Assembly (NCBI RefSeq): GCF_027574615.1
Contig: NC_072480.1
Coordinates: 101,070,001-101,134,000, forward strand
Length of the DNA stretch: 64,000 bases
Direction of reading: 5' to 3'
Origin: Eptesicus fuscus
Lineage: Eukaryota > Chordata > Mammalia > Chiroptera > Vespertilionidae
The notes below the pieces were generated by a model. The model did no database searches, had not been told where the DNA came from, and saw only the letters and a program-made list of their open reading frames with translations. Shown in pieces: positions 24,801-34,625 of the stretch. Position 1 is the stretch's first letter; each line of letters opens with the position of its first letter. A program made the position numbers and the translations under genes.

Positions 24801-27800
24801 TGGGGTGTCTACCAACTGGTGCTGTGAAACCAGCTCATTAAAAGCACAAATTATAGTTGGTATCATTTGCAGTATTCCCAAATGTCCTATTTTCTTCTAC
24901 CTGAAATTCACGAAAGAGGAAATTTATATCACCAACTGTTCAATATTTGGTTATATTTGAGGTAAACTTTATAGTTGATACCTACAAAGAATTTTTTGTT
25001 TTAATTCCAGGCATGATTGCAATCCATAAGATGGGACACACTGCTGCCGGTACATCTACTAATGGTATAAAATTCAAAATACATGGGTCAGTGTTTCTAA
25101 GAGAACAGCTCTCACGAGCATACATTGAGTGCAAACCCGTATGTGCTTGCTGCTTGGGGAGGTGCAAAAGCAAAGCCTAGCCCTATCACGGCTGAGATAA
25201 ACAGTTGTGACAGAGGAAGTTAGTATCTGCTCAGTGCCAAAGGAGAAGGTGGCCCTGTTGGAGCTTGAGAGCTGGGGGCAAGGGGGTGAGCTGATTAGGC
25301 TGGGCAGTCCGGGAGGCCAGTAGGGAGGGAGATGCTGGGAGCTGAGCCTGAGCCTCAGGAAGGGCAGGGGACAGCCAGGTCAAGGTACTGACAAGGCCGA
25401 AGTCCTTCACTCAGTGCAGGGCTCTGCTGGCTGGAAGGGGAACTGCGTATGTTGGGGGCAGGGGAGGAAGAGGAGTCAGATTTCAAGGGGTCTAAAGTCA
25501 GTGCAGGATTTCTGGATTTTTTTTTTCAGAGTCATAGAAAAGCATTGAAAGTTTATGACAAAGAACTACTTCGGTCCAGTCTTGGCACATTAGCTAGAAA
25601 GCAGAAATTGATAGTAGGTGAGGAAAATGACTTTGAACCTGTTGAGGTAATCCGGATATTAGATGACCAAGGATGGGAATAATGGAATAGTCGCTATAAG
25701 TCTGTGCCATCTTGATAAATAAGCTGGTATCTAATTCTTATAGAATTAACGGAGGTTTGTGGAAATCTAAGTTGAAACTTGCGAAAATCCTTTTCTCTGT
25801 GTTCTGATGAAGAAATTACTTACAACAGTTACCCATGGCTAAGTGGAAATATCTGCTATTATTGAAACAGCTCATTAAATGATTTCATTTTTCCACTTGA
25901 TTTCCTGTCCTAAATTACTATGCTGTGTCCTCGCACAGTCGAATCGGAGATTCTCCAATTCCCGGAGCCGGCGCGTATGCTGACGACACTGCGGGCGCCG
26001 CCGCGGCCACTGGGGACGGGGACATACTGATGCGCTTCCTGCCCAGGTGCGACTTTCTGACACCTTAGAGGACAGTTGTCTGTCAAGGTGGATCGTAACT
26101 TCCTGCCGCGTAACCCGAATGTGTGTTCAGGAGCTTCTGAGAGAGTCTGCTCGCAACCCTGTCCCTCTCTCGTTGACAGCATAATCACTCAAACTGAGTA
26201 ACCCTGGTCCTCTTGAAATAAAATAGTATTTCTCACTCGACTTCACAGAGGAGGGTACTCATGGTCCGTGTAAATGAGGTAAGGCCACTGAATACCGGAG
26301 CTGTGGTAACTGATGATAAAAGACAGAAATGCAGTCGCTGTGTCCAACCCCTGGAGTATAATCATGAGCAGGAGGTGCTTTGCGCAGGCCCAGTGTTTTT
26401 CCTGTTGATCGTGGCCTGTTGCTTACAGATGACCTCTGTCCTTTATGACCTCTGGCTGTTACTATCGAGTAACAGTTACTCCAAAATAATAGTCCCCCGA
26501 AACTGATGGGCGAATGAATGGACAGGCAGCGTGTCAAGGTCTGCATGTGTTTTCCGCTGCTGCTACCAACGCCTGTTCATTTATTCTATCAAACTTGGCA
26601 ATTTTGATAGTTTTAGAGTCCTCTCCTAAAGTAACTACATTTAGAGTCAGTTTAACTTTTGATTCTCAAGTGTTGCCTCTGTTTCATTCAGCTACCAAGC
26701 TGTAGAATACATGAGAGGAGGAGAAAGTCCCACCACCGCTTGCCGGAAAGTGATTTCTAGAATCCAGAAGTACTATCCAAAGTTCTTTGGGGCTGTCATC
26801 TGTGCCAACGTGAGCGGGAGTTATGGTGAGTCGTATTTGGAATTGGTCTTTGTGTGAACTTGGAAACGTTGATGAAAACCTACCCTTTTGAACATCCGGG
26901 TGCATTTTATTCCTAGACAGTGGAAATGGGGAGGATGTTGAGGCACTGGGCAAATGTTCAGGGAGGATCTGTCAGGATCACAGTGTGAGCAGTACACCTG
27001 GGCCCCGCTGTGGCCGACGGGGCTGCGCTGCGGTCTTCGCTCTGAGTCCGCCTCTGTCCTCTGCCCTCTGCCCTGAGTGCCCTTCTGCTCAGTCCATGCT
27101 GAGATGGGCGGATCGAGTCCGATGCTTTTGTTAACTAGAAGTAGAAGGGGGTAACTTACCTTCCCTGCTTCTTCCCCATCCATTATTTAAATGTCCTAGT
27201 CATTTAGATCTTCTTGGGGCGCCACGGTACAAAACGTATTACTAATTAGTAAGCCAAAGAAGTTAGCGGAGTTATTTTTGCACTGAGCAGGTCCTTTGCT
27301 TCATTTAATTTCTGTCGGAGCCTAGCGTGCTTTCAAAGCGTTTCAGGATCAGGCGCCCCAGCTTCTCATTAGTGCGTTTTCCGATGGGGAAGATACACAG
27401 CTGACTGATCAATATGACTTATTAGGTTAGACTGCTTATTACTGTGCTTTGATCTTTTACTTCCCACAGTTCTGTATTTGAAAAAGGTGTTTGAAGAATT
27501 CCTTACTCGTTTCTTAAGTACTAAGTTACAAAAGTCAATATAACTTATGGGAGGGAAAGGCTTTATGTATAAAATAAGTCAGCTTCATTGATTTCCTCTT
27601 AAAAAGTAAACCTTAAAAGGCTCAGAGTTGGATTTAATAGGATGTAAAATGATGATTATATAATGATGGCTGACTTTAAAACTGTAGGTGATGATTATAT
27701 AATGTAGATGAGTCTGGCCCCTTACAGTGAAAGTGAGGGCGTTAGGAGGACACCCTCCGTGTCTGCACAGTAGGTAGGGCGGCTGGAAGCCACGTCAGTG

Positions 27801-28323
27801 AGATGGACTTGAGATTGAGAGTGTCTGACCAACAACTCCGCACTTTCTATGGGATTACAAGAGCAGGAAAGAACAGGGAGCCGGGAGGGGAGGGTTCTGG
27901 GTGAAAGATGGGCACGTGCTAGTGGCTGGGGAATAAAATCTTTAGATATCCCCAAAAATACCTTTCCTTGCTAAGGAAAGAATATGAAAACAGTAAGTAA
28001 TAGCCATGGCAGCACTTGGATAGAGGGGAAAACAGCCTATATTCTGAGGTTCAAAGAGATGGCTCACCCACTGGTCTCTTCCTCAGGGACTGTCGGGTCC
28101 CGGGCGCTGAGGCAGACGAGGCGGCACCCCGCCGCGGGGCCTAGTCGGACAGCAGGCGGGTCTGTAACCGTGGTAAACAGGACCATCTGTAACCAGGCGA
28201 CTTTCTCCTTTCTCGGCCACAGGTGCTGCTTGCAATAAGCTGCCAGCGTTTGCTCAGTTCAGTTTCATGGTCTATAACGCTCTCGCGGAGCGGCCCGTGG
28301 AGGAGAAGGTGGACTGCGTCTGA
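18685..28323 (+). CDS. AGA: Aspartylglucosaminidase (N4-(beta-N-acetylglucosaminyl)-L-asparaginase), 9 exons
   Basis: Lysosomal N-terminal nucleophile hydrolase that cleaves the GlcNAc-Asn bond late in glycoprotein breakdown. Coding exons are 18685-18829, 20767-20920, 21480-21592, 22432-22544, 24222-24336, 25011-25086, 25939-26046, 26692-26825 and 28223-28323. They sum to 1059 nt, or 352 residues plus TGA; human AGA has 346 and also nine exons. All introns are GT-AG and the frame is intact. Visible: a hydrophobic signal peptide (about residues 1-27), NTWPFKNAT near the mature start, GHDTIG with the cleavage and nucleophile Thr at residue 212 (human Thr206), a conserved AAGTSTNG and a RIGDSP substrate-binding loop. 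Cysteines 70/75, 169/185, 292/312 and 323/351 match the four human disulfides. Sequons N44 and N314 are conserved. The start was chosen because this ATG opens directly into the signal peptide. Oddities are a 7-residue signal-peptide duplication, an extra sequon at N155 and a divergent loop at 198-209. Human comparisons are from memory; identity is not in doubt. Confidence 0.97.
19328..19364. repeat. (TG)n microsatellite in AGA intron 1
   Basis: TG repeats with TCTG interruptions. Confidence 0.85.
19915..20105 (+). repeat. MIR SINE in AGA intron 1
   Basis: GTATGGGCTCTGCAGGCC, TTTGAATCCTGGCTTGCTAC, GTGTGACCTGGAATAAGTAA and AAAATGAGGATGATAAT follow the MIR core in order. Confidence 0.75.
20165..20385 (-). 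mobile_element. L1 3' end fragment in AGA intron 1
   Basis: Reverse-strand copy: TTTTCTTTATTGAAAAAACA then CCCTCCACCATGCCCCCCCT, GTGTCTGTGTCCATTGGTTA and ATGCAGGCATACAATCC, the complement of the end seen at 52500-52740. It is antisense to AGA. Confidence 0.82.
20767..20920 (+). CDS. AGA: AGA exon 2
   Basis: The acceptor TGAGCAG precedes it and the donor GG|GTGAGG follows. It encodes residues 49-100: the SGGSALDAVE segment, Cys67/70/75, GFGGSPDE and TTLDAMIMDG, all recognisable AGA sequence. Length is 154 nt. Confidence 0.95.
21480..21592 (+). CDS. AGA: AGA exon 3
   Basis: The acceptor is TCTTGCAG and the donor is TCAG|GTATG. It encodes TTMNVGAVGDLRRIKNAIG and VARRVLEHTTHTLLAGES. The Asn in TTMNVG replaces the human Asp of TTMDVG, by my recollection of the human protein. 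Length is 113 nt. Confidence 0.95.
22432..22544 (+). CDS. AGA: AGA exon 4
   Basis: The acceptor is CAATCTCCAG and the donor is AGG|GTGTGT. It encodes MGFVNEDLSTNRSRALHSDW and LARNCQPNYWR. Arg167 and Cys169 correspond to human Arg161 and Cys163, the sites of the Finnish aspartylglucosaminuria allele, and both are normal here. N155-R-S is a sequon not present in human AGA. Confidence 0.95.
22832..23286. mobile_element. Non-autonomous hAT (nhAT) in AGA intron 4, split by a SINE
   Basis: Inverted ends CAGTGGTCGGCAAACT and AGTTTGCCGACCACGG, with 8-base flanks CCTTAGAC (22824-22831) and CCTTAGAA (23287-23294). Without the nested SINE and its duplicated target, the element is exactly 213 bp, the same as the uninterrupted copy at 58344-58556. 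Confidence 0.92.
22960..23187 (+). mobile_element. Ves-type SINE nested in nhAT (AGA intron 4)
   Basis: tRNA-derived head with A box TGGCTCAGTGG and B box GGTTCGGTTCC, then the Ves body (CATCGATGTTTCTAGCTCTC) and an A-rich tail with AAT repeats. Flanked by the 14-bp duplication AAAACAGACTCGCC (22946-22959 and 23188-23201), proof of L1-style retroposition into the hAT element. Confidence 0.93.
24222..24336 (+). CDS. AGA: AGA exon 5
   Basis: The acceptor is GTTTACAG and the donor is ATCG|GTAATT. It encodes NVIPDASKYCGPYKPPSILK, then a loop unlike the human one (QDGCAYGETGAHSG), then HDTI. Thr212 is the autoproteolytic nucleophile, so this exon carries the alpha/beta subunit junction. Confidence 0.95.
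24488..24542. repeat. (CA)n microsatellite in AGA intron 5
   Basis: CA repeats with TA and GA interruptions. Confidence 0.85.
25011..25086 (+). CDS. AGA: AGA exon 6
   Basis: The acceptor is TAATTCCAG and the donor is CATGG|GTCAGT. It encodes GMIAIHKMGHTAAGTSTNGI and KFKIHG, the start of the beta subunit, with the conserved AAGTSTNG active-site segment. The 76-nt length keeps the frame with exon 7. Confidence 0.94.
25939..26046 (+). CDS. AGA: AGA exon 7
   Basis: The acceptor is CTCGCACAG and the donor is CCCAG|GTGCGA. It encodes RIGDSPIPGAGAYADDTAGA, AAATGDGDILMRFLPS, including the Arg and Asp that bind substrate in human AGA and the ATG-GD segment near the nucleophile. Compared with its AT-rich flanks the exon is strongly GC-rich. 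Confidence 0.95.
26692..26825 (+). CDS. AGA: AGA exon 8
   Basis: The acceptor is TTTCATTCAG and the donor is TATG|GTGAGT. It encodes YQAVEYMRGGESPTTACRKV, ISRIQKYYPKFFGAVICANV and SGSY, with Cys292 and Cys312 and the conserved sequon N314-V-S. Confidence 0.95.
28223..28323 (+). CDS. AGA: AGA exon 9 (coding part, to stop)
   Basis: The acceptor is CGGCCACAG. It encodes GAACNKLPAFAQFSFMVYNA, LAERPVEEKVDCV and TGA at 28321-28323. Cys323 and Cys351 form the last expected disulfide. The final residue is Val, where human has Ile. Confidence 0.95.
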
Positions 28324-28437
28324 GCCACGTCTGTCAGCATCGGGATTCGGAGGGGAGGGAAGCGAAGGCCGGGAGGTGGCTCACCGCCGCTGCGCAGTGG
28401 GCCTCCTGTCCCAAGCTCTCTGTGACATAAGCTCCAA

Positions 28438-28443
28438 AATAAA
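28438..28443 (+). terminator. AGA: AGA poly(A) signal AATAAA
   Basis: A canonical AATAAA lies 115 bases after the AGA stop, followed by GTGTGCTGAAG and a T/G-bearing stretch that could serve as the downstream element. This gives a short 3' UTR. Longer forms using signals further downstream cannot be excluded. Confidence 0.75.
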
Positions 28444-28898
28444 CGTGTGCTGAAGTCGCACCTCACTGTTCACACGTGAGACTGCTCTTCTCCGCTTTAT
28501 TTAAGCTTTGCGTGTTGCTGGAAATGAGTATGCACGTATGTGTGTCTTTTATATGTTTACATTGAAGGTGATGTTTGGATTTGTCCTCAGTGGTTTAAGG
28601 CCTTGTTACTTTGAGGAGTTCCTTCCATCGTGATTTCTTAAAGTCCAAAGAAATCATCTATATTTGGAGACTTGAAGTAACTAGAGTATCCACGTTTTTT
28701 AGACCCAAAGGAAAAGGGAAGGACGAGGCCAAGCTTGAGTCCTGACTGAATTTCAGTGTGTCCCAGCCATGCGTCTCTTCTCAGTGCTTTTCAGTTTTGC
28801 ACACTGCCCCTTGCCCGTCTGAAGAGAAAAGGACGCCGTTAGTAATGAAGGTGCTGTTGTTTTGCACGTGTTAGAAAGCCCAGCAGGCAAGTAAAAAC

Positions 28899-29096
28899 AG
28901 AACATTTATTGAGAGGAAGGGAGAGGGAGAGAGAGTTAGAAACATCGATGAGAAGAAACATCAATCAGCTGCCTCCTCCACACCCCCTACTGGGAATGTG
29001 CCCACAACCAACGTACATGCCCTTGACCAGAATCAAACCTGGGACCCTTCAGTCCGCAGGCCGACGCTCTATGCAATGAGCCAAACCGGTTAGGGC
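28899..29096 (-). mobile_element. Ves-type SINE
   Basis: Reverse-strand copy: the head complement GAGCCAAACCGGTTAGGG at the right end and GAGAGGAAGGGAGAGGGAGA at the left. It lies about 450 bases past the AGA poly(A) signal. Confidence 0.9.
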
Positions 29097-29710
29097 AGTC
29101 CAGCCATCTTCGGGCGAGCAGTCCTGCTGGTCTTGTTCCTCTGACGTGCTCAGTGCAGGCAGGTTCTTCATGTGGGAGGTTCCATAGCCACAGAAGTCTG
29201 CTCTTTCAGCTGCTAAGATGGACTATAATAATTCCTTCTGAAAACGATCTAGGGAATGGGACCTCACCCGTGGTTTCACTAGTCTCTTGTGCTGAGGTCG
29301 GTGTTTGCAATTAGAAGTAAGTCGTCTAGCTCGGTCTGGTTTTCCTAAGTGCTGGTCCCTGTCCGGCTGATAACTATACAGAGGTGTATGTGTGCTTTCT
29401 CAGCACCTTCTGTTCCTTCAGAGTCATTACCTTTACCATCTGGAGTCGGTCAGGAAGCCGGATGTCCAATATGGTCCTCAGGCGTCAGTGTATCAACGTA
29501 TGTTTTTTCCTTTACTCATCTTAATATTTAATGTTTTTTCTCACGTAGGGCTAGAAAGCTGTGGTTTTGAGGATGCGTTAGCTCCCTTGTTCTCAGACCC
29601 TGCTGTGTCTCACTGCCTGGGAGCCCTCTCCTCCATCCCCAGTCAGATTCTTCACGAATGAGAACTTGAAAGCTGGAATTAGCAGCTACTAATGGTTGCC
29701 CAGAAACTAA

Positions 29711-29957
29711 TCCTATATAATAAAAGCCTAATATGCTAAGTGTCTGGTCGTCCATTCAACCAATCAAAGTGTAATATGCTAAGGCCGCTCAACCGCTCCC
29801 TATGATGTGCACGGGGCAGACACTCCGACTATTATGTTAGCTTGCTGCTGGGATCCGGCAGATTGGGATGGAGCAAGATGGGCCGGACACGCTCTGGAGC
29901 CCTCCCCTGGTCCCTCCCCAGTTGGCCAACCTCCCTCGTCCCTCCCTGGCCCCAATC
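29711..29957 (+). mobile_element. Helitron (HeliBat type), 5' part
   Basis: The 5' terminus TCCTATATAATAAAAGCC starts after an A at 29710, as expected for insertion between A and T. The CTAG-ending 3' hairpin is absent, and similarity to Helitron style fades near 29957, so the element is 3'-truncated or diverged. Confidence 0.75.
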
Positions 29958-30049
29958 GTGCAGGTTTTTGGGTTTTTTTCTTTCACGTGATAGAAAATGT
30001 GTTTTTCTTTATACTTGCCTACTAAGGGGAAATTAAGTTGTCCTGGCAG

Positions 30050-30178
30050 CCCTGGCCGGGTAGCTCAGTTGGTTAAAGCATCATTCCAATATGCCAGGTT
30101 GTGGGTTTGATCCCCATCAGGGCACATATAAGAATCAACAAATTAGTGTATCAATAAGTGGAACAACAAATGGATGTT

Positions 30179-30209
<31 letters not shown>

Positions 30210-30226
30210 AAAAAATAAAATAAATG
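30050..30226 (+). mobile_element. Bat tRNA-derived SINE, GTAGCTCAGTTGG subtype
   Basis: Head CCCTGGCCGGGTAGCTCAGT, B box GGGTTTGATCC, then GGAACAACAAATGGATG and a CT-rich and A-rich tail. This subtype differs from the GGCTCAGTGG Ves copies. Confidence 0.88.
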
Positions 30227-30591
30227 GCCCTACCCCACAGATAGATTAACCAAGTTTAAGAGATTCGTACAGCATCAACATGTCGCCTGAATACATGTAT
30301 TCACACACAGTGCATGCCATCTGATTCAGTTCTCGCCTCTCCAGCTCACGCCTTCCAGCTGGAACATGGCTGGCGCACATAGCGAAGTTGGGCGGCTTTA
30401 GTTGGAGCATTATCTTAGCTCAGTTTAACAGCAACACTTGGGAAAAGGCAGTGACTCTGGTATCAGAAGTATCAAAATTTATTATCACCTCCAGAGACAA
30501 ACTGCACTCAAGGGCTTGGGATTTTTAGCACAATAGGCAAAAAGGAGAAACCTTTACCACAAATTATGCAATAAAGAATTTGGTAATTTCA

Positions 30592-30794
30592 CCCTGGCAG
30601 GGTGGCTCAGTTAATTGGAGCATCATCCCATACACCAAAAGATTTCAGGTTCAATTCCCAGTCAGGGCACATACCCAGGTTGCAGGTTCAGTCCTCAGTC
30701 AGGGCTCCTACAGGAGGCAACCGATGGATGTTTCTCCTCTCTCGCTCGCTCTCTCTACCCCCCTCCTCTCTCTTTGAAAATCAATAAAAACAAA
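30592..30794 (+). mobile_element. Bat tRNA-derived SINE
   Basis: Head CCCTGGCAGGGTGGCTCAGT, B box GGTTCAATTCC, two GTCAGGGC-type motifs, a CT-rich tract and a TCAATAAAAAC tail. Confidence 0.88.
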
Positions 30795-31090
30795 TCTTTG
30801 GGTGAGGATTTAAAAAAAGAAGCATTTAGTACATTCATATATTCTTACTAGTACATATCCCTAGAACAAGATTTTTAATCACTTTATTTACACGGGGCAG
30901 CAGTGACTCAGTATGGGAGGAGTCATATTTTACGAGCCACGTGTAAGCCCTGGAGTCGTAAACCCTGTTCACCCAGCAGCTGCGGCTCTGCCTGCCCTGC
31001 CCGCGGTGGGACTGCTCTTCCTGGCCCCGGGATTTGGGGCAGCCACGCGACTGGCCCTCATAGGAGTGTTAAGCAGAGAGAAGGATGTGA

Positions 31091-31531
31091 TGTCAGGTCC
31101 AGCCTGAGGGGTTGAACCGGTCTGAGGTAGGGAGGTGAGACTGAGAAAAGAAAGAAAGACAGGACAGCGGGAATCAGGAGGGCGGCGAATCTTCGAGAGA
31201 TTGAGGCGGCTTTATTAACTACGCGATGCCTTTTATACACAAAATACTGAATAGGAGGTCTGTGTAGAGGAATGTATTCTTTGTTCCTCTTAATCTCTAA
31301 AGGAGGGATAGAGTAGAAGGACAAATTCTCGGTACAGTAAATCAGGCAGATTCTTAGTACAGCAAATCTCAGAAAATAGTTACAGACTTCTTGGCATGCC
31401 TGAATGCTTGCTCTTATTCTACTGATAACCGCCATCCAAACAAGTCTGGGAAAGCTGTGTGGGTAAGGGTCCCAGCCTTGCTAGCCCCTTCAGGTGCAAG
31501 GACCGTGTCACCTTCCACCTGGTCTCCAACA
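31091..31531 (-). mobile_element. Solo LTR, class II ERV-like
   Basis: On the minus strand it begins TGTTGGAGACC and ends in CTGACA, giving TG...CA termini over 441 bp. Flanking hexamers ATGTGA (31085-31090) and GTGTGA (31532-31537) match at 5 of 6 positions, as expected for a 6-bp target duplication. The minus-strand poly(A) signal AATAAA is at 31211-31216, followed by a pyrimidine-rich U5. No internal viral sequence remains, so it is a solo LTR. The class II assignment rests on the 6-bp duplication and overall layout. Confidence 0.65.
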
Positions 31532-31844
31532 GTGTGAGACCTTCCGGGCTTTCATTTTCTGAGCACGACTCCCACGTGATGTGAATGCCCCATCCACCTG
31601 AGTCCCCACGTGACCATAACGAGTGTGCCCCTGACAGTGCACAGACTCCCCTCTCCCGATGGATGTACCAAATACGCGCAATAGTCTAAAAGTTTTGTGG
31701 AGGTCGTTGACCTAATGACAGTGAACTCTCTGCGGAACAAAAGGAATTTAAAAAACGGGCAAAGAGACCTAGAAAGATGTTGGTTAGAAATTAACCAAAG
31801 GTTAAAGGTATGCCTGGGTAGGAAAGTTAAGAGTGCTGGAGTAG

Positions 31845-31960
31845 TATAATAATAGTCTGCATTAATTGAGCACTTACTAGTACCAAGCACTTTTGCATGT
31901 ATGATCTCATTTACATCTAAAGCCAGTGAGGTAGGTAATAGTACCCTCAGTTCAGATACT
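31845..31960 (+). repeat. MIR SINE
   Basis: TTAATTGAGCACTTACTAGT, CCAAGCACTTTTGCATGTAT and GCCAGTGAGGTAGGTAATAG follow the MIR 3' region. Confidence 0.7.
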
Positions 31961-32329
31961 TCACACGGAGCAGCTGCGATCCTGTCTGGCATGTATGGTG
32001 CTAGCTTTTTCTCTGGACTCTCTTTCCAAGAATGTTTCTATAGAAGTCTTGAAGATTGAGAGAGCATCTTCCTCCTGGGCACGGGGCAATTTCTTTGCTG
32101 CTGTTCAGTGTAATAAAGAAAATCTCTCCTTTTGAGCCAAAGGTTTCTTTGCAGCCTCCTTATAATAGGTTTGGGTTTCATAAGCTTGAGGTTCCCCAGA
32201 GTCCACCTCTCTACCCGCAGGGGACTAGGAGAAGGCTGATGCATGCTGCTGGCTGTGCTGTGAGCAGTGAAGTGCTTTGTATGTCACCCAGGTATCTCTT
32301 GTCTTCTGCCAGCTTTTTTTTTTTTATTT

Positions 32330-32395
32330 TGCGACCCACATGAAGTTAAACTTTGTTTATTTGGCCCGTGTTAGCCTTTGAGTTTGACATGCTTG
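32330..32395. mobile_element. Fragment of the 54665-type hAT element
   Basis: About 66 bases ending TTTGAGTTTGACATGCTTG match the right end of the 604-bp element, including TTTATTTGGCCCGTGT. The left end is missing and the sequence is preceded by a T-rich run. Confidence 0.8.
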
Positions 32396-32523
32396 ATAAT
32401 AGAATTCAAATGTTACCAGGTTGCACTACTAAACAATGCATACCAAACAATGGATAGGAATCTCAAATGATACTTAAAATTCCCTCCCCTTGTTCAAACT
32501 TTTAACAGATCTTTTTTTTTTTT

Positions 32524-32722
32524 AATTTCTTTATTGGTTATGGTGTCACATAATTGTCCTCATCCCCCTATTCCCATCCCAAACCCCTCCCCACGTATGC
32601 CCCCACCCCCCTGTTTTCCGTGACCACTGGTTAGGCTGATATGCATGCATACAAGTCCTTTGGTTGATCTCTTCCCCTTTCCTCCACCCTCCCCTGCCTT
32701 CCCTCTGAGGTTTGACAGTCTG
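32524..32722 (-). mobile_element. L1 3' end fragment with target duplication
   Basis: Reverse-strand copy of the bat L1 3' end. Flanked by ACAGATCTT at 32515-32523 and 32723-32731, so it is a severely 5'-truncated retroposition. Confidence 0.85.
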
Positions 32723-32757
32723 ACAGATCTTGATTTAATCTTAAAGAATGCTGACTT

Positions 32758-32970
32758 GCGCTAGCCGGTTTGGCTCAGTGGATAGAGGGTCAGCCTGTGG
32801 ACTGATGGGTCCCAGGTTTGATTCTGGTCAAGGACACATGCCCAGGTTGTGGGCTCCATCCCCAGTAGGAGGTAAGGGGGGCGTGCAGGAGGCAACCGAT
32901 CAATGATTCTCTATCATTGATGTTTCTCTCTCTCCCTCTCCCTTCCTCTCTGAAACCAATAAAAACATAT
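32758..32970 (+). mobile_element. Ves-type SINE
   Basis: Head GCGCTAGCCGGTTTGGCTCA, B box GGTTTGATTCTGG, GCAGGAGGCAACCGATC body and an AATAAAAACATA tail. Confidence 0.92.
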
Positions 32971-34384
32971 TGGTTTTTTAATGGCATAAATAGCATTCTT
33001 ATAAAAAAAAAAAAAAGCTGACCAGAAGTTTTTAGAAATATACATGTGTTCTATATACACATAAACAAAAAAAAAAAAAAATGTCTATTTCCAATATCAG
33101 CAAGTGATTCCTTTGGTTACAGAGGGCAAATAATGGGCTATAATGTATTCTTAATTGAGATATTACACACAGACTATATATATGTATATTGTTAAATCCC
33201 ATAGTTTTTAATTGTTAAACTTCTTTTTAAAGTGTCATTAAATCAGATGCTTGGTGATTGAATTTGGAGCTAAGCACATAATTGAACTCATTTAGTATCT
33301 TAATCATTTAATTAAATTCATTTGAAAAAAATGGCAATATAAATATATGTCCTAATTGCATGCTAATTACAAAGATAAATTAAGGCCTATTTATGCCACT
33401 TGACTTATTTTTTGCAAAAGATTTCTGGATCCTTTGAAAAGCTTCTAAAAAGGCATATTTAACAATTTTGCTTGTTTTCTTGAGTGTTGTGCAATTTATG
33501 TTACTCAGGACACTTCCAACCCCTGGCTTAGGAAGTTAAAAAGATGAGGCGATCAGGTCTAGGAAAAATGCGAACTGTTTGTTTGTGGGCCCATGGGCTC
33601 CACGATGGATGCTTCTGTGCAGCCCAGCTCAGCCGGAAGGAAGCGCCATCTCTCAGTATGTGGAGAAAGCAGCCCATGGGGAGGATAAAATAACTGTCAC
33701 ATGTAACATGGCTGTAACGGAGGCTAAAGTTCCCATGATCAACCTATTTGCTTCTGCGTTAGAGGGGCAGGAAGCCACTCACAGTGCTCAGGCCTGGACC
33801 GTGCACTGAGGAATCGCTGATTTAAACTTGTGAACTTTCTGGGCTGTGCACTAGATGTGGTTGCTCATTTATTCCCGTTAATTAAAATTCGCTTTCTGTG
33901 GAGTGGGTGTTGACACGCCATGTTTTTAGAAAATCATGTTAGAGTAAATGTGTAAAAGCCAGTCTCTCCCAATGGCCAGCAATCTATCTCTTCCTGGCGT
34001 GCGGCCCCCGCAAGCACCACAAATGTCAAAACGCGTCTTTCCTTTCCTAAATAAAGCCAGGATCATGTGTCTTGCTTTCTTGTTCTGTTCATGGTAATTA
34101 AGGCGAATAGAAAATTAAACCAAAGGCAAGTTCGGAATAAAAGCAATATCAGACAACCCAAGTTCCAAGTTCACTCAATTTAGTTCTAACGAGACTATGG
34201 TAGTGCTGTACAGAGCCTGCTTTTACCAACAAGGCCAATTGTTAAATTATTAGTACCTTGAAGGTAGCCATGGTGGGAATATTTATGCCTCCCATGTCAG
34301 CAAACATTACTAATTAGGGCTTGTTTTTCCTCCTGGAGAGAGTTTCCCAGCACATCACTGACAAAAAGTGTTTTGAGATATAGT

Positions 34385-34387
<3 letters not shown>

Positions 34388-34460
<73 letters not shown>
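34388..34460. repeat. Compound (TC)n(AC)n microsatellite
   Basis: About 21 TC units followed directly by about 15 AC units. Confidence 0.92.
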
Positions 34461-34461
<1 letters not shown>

Positions 34462-34479
34462 TTTAGAGGAACTCTGGAA

Positions 34480-34625
34480 CTTAACTGTTTGGGTTCACAC
34501 CCTGGCTCTGTCCCTTAGCTCTGAGCCCTGGAGCAATTAACGCCCCTTCTTTGTGCCTGAGTTTTATCTGCTCTAAAATGGGGATGATGATAATACAGAC
34601 CTACCTTACAGGATTGGGGTGGGAG
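34480..34625 (+). repeat. MIR SINE
   Basis: TTGGGTTCACACCCTGGCTC, GAGCAATTAACGCCCCTTCT and AAAATGGGGATGATGATAAT match the MIR core. Confidence 0.72.

Noticed and set aside
30050..30125. tRNA gene suggested by A and B box motifs
   Set aside because: The boxes belong to tRNA-derived SINEs. The sequence does not fold into a complete tRNA and continues into SINE body and tail. The same applies to the other SINE heads.
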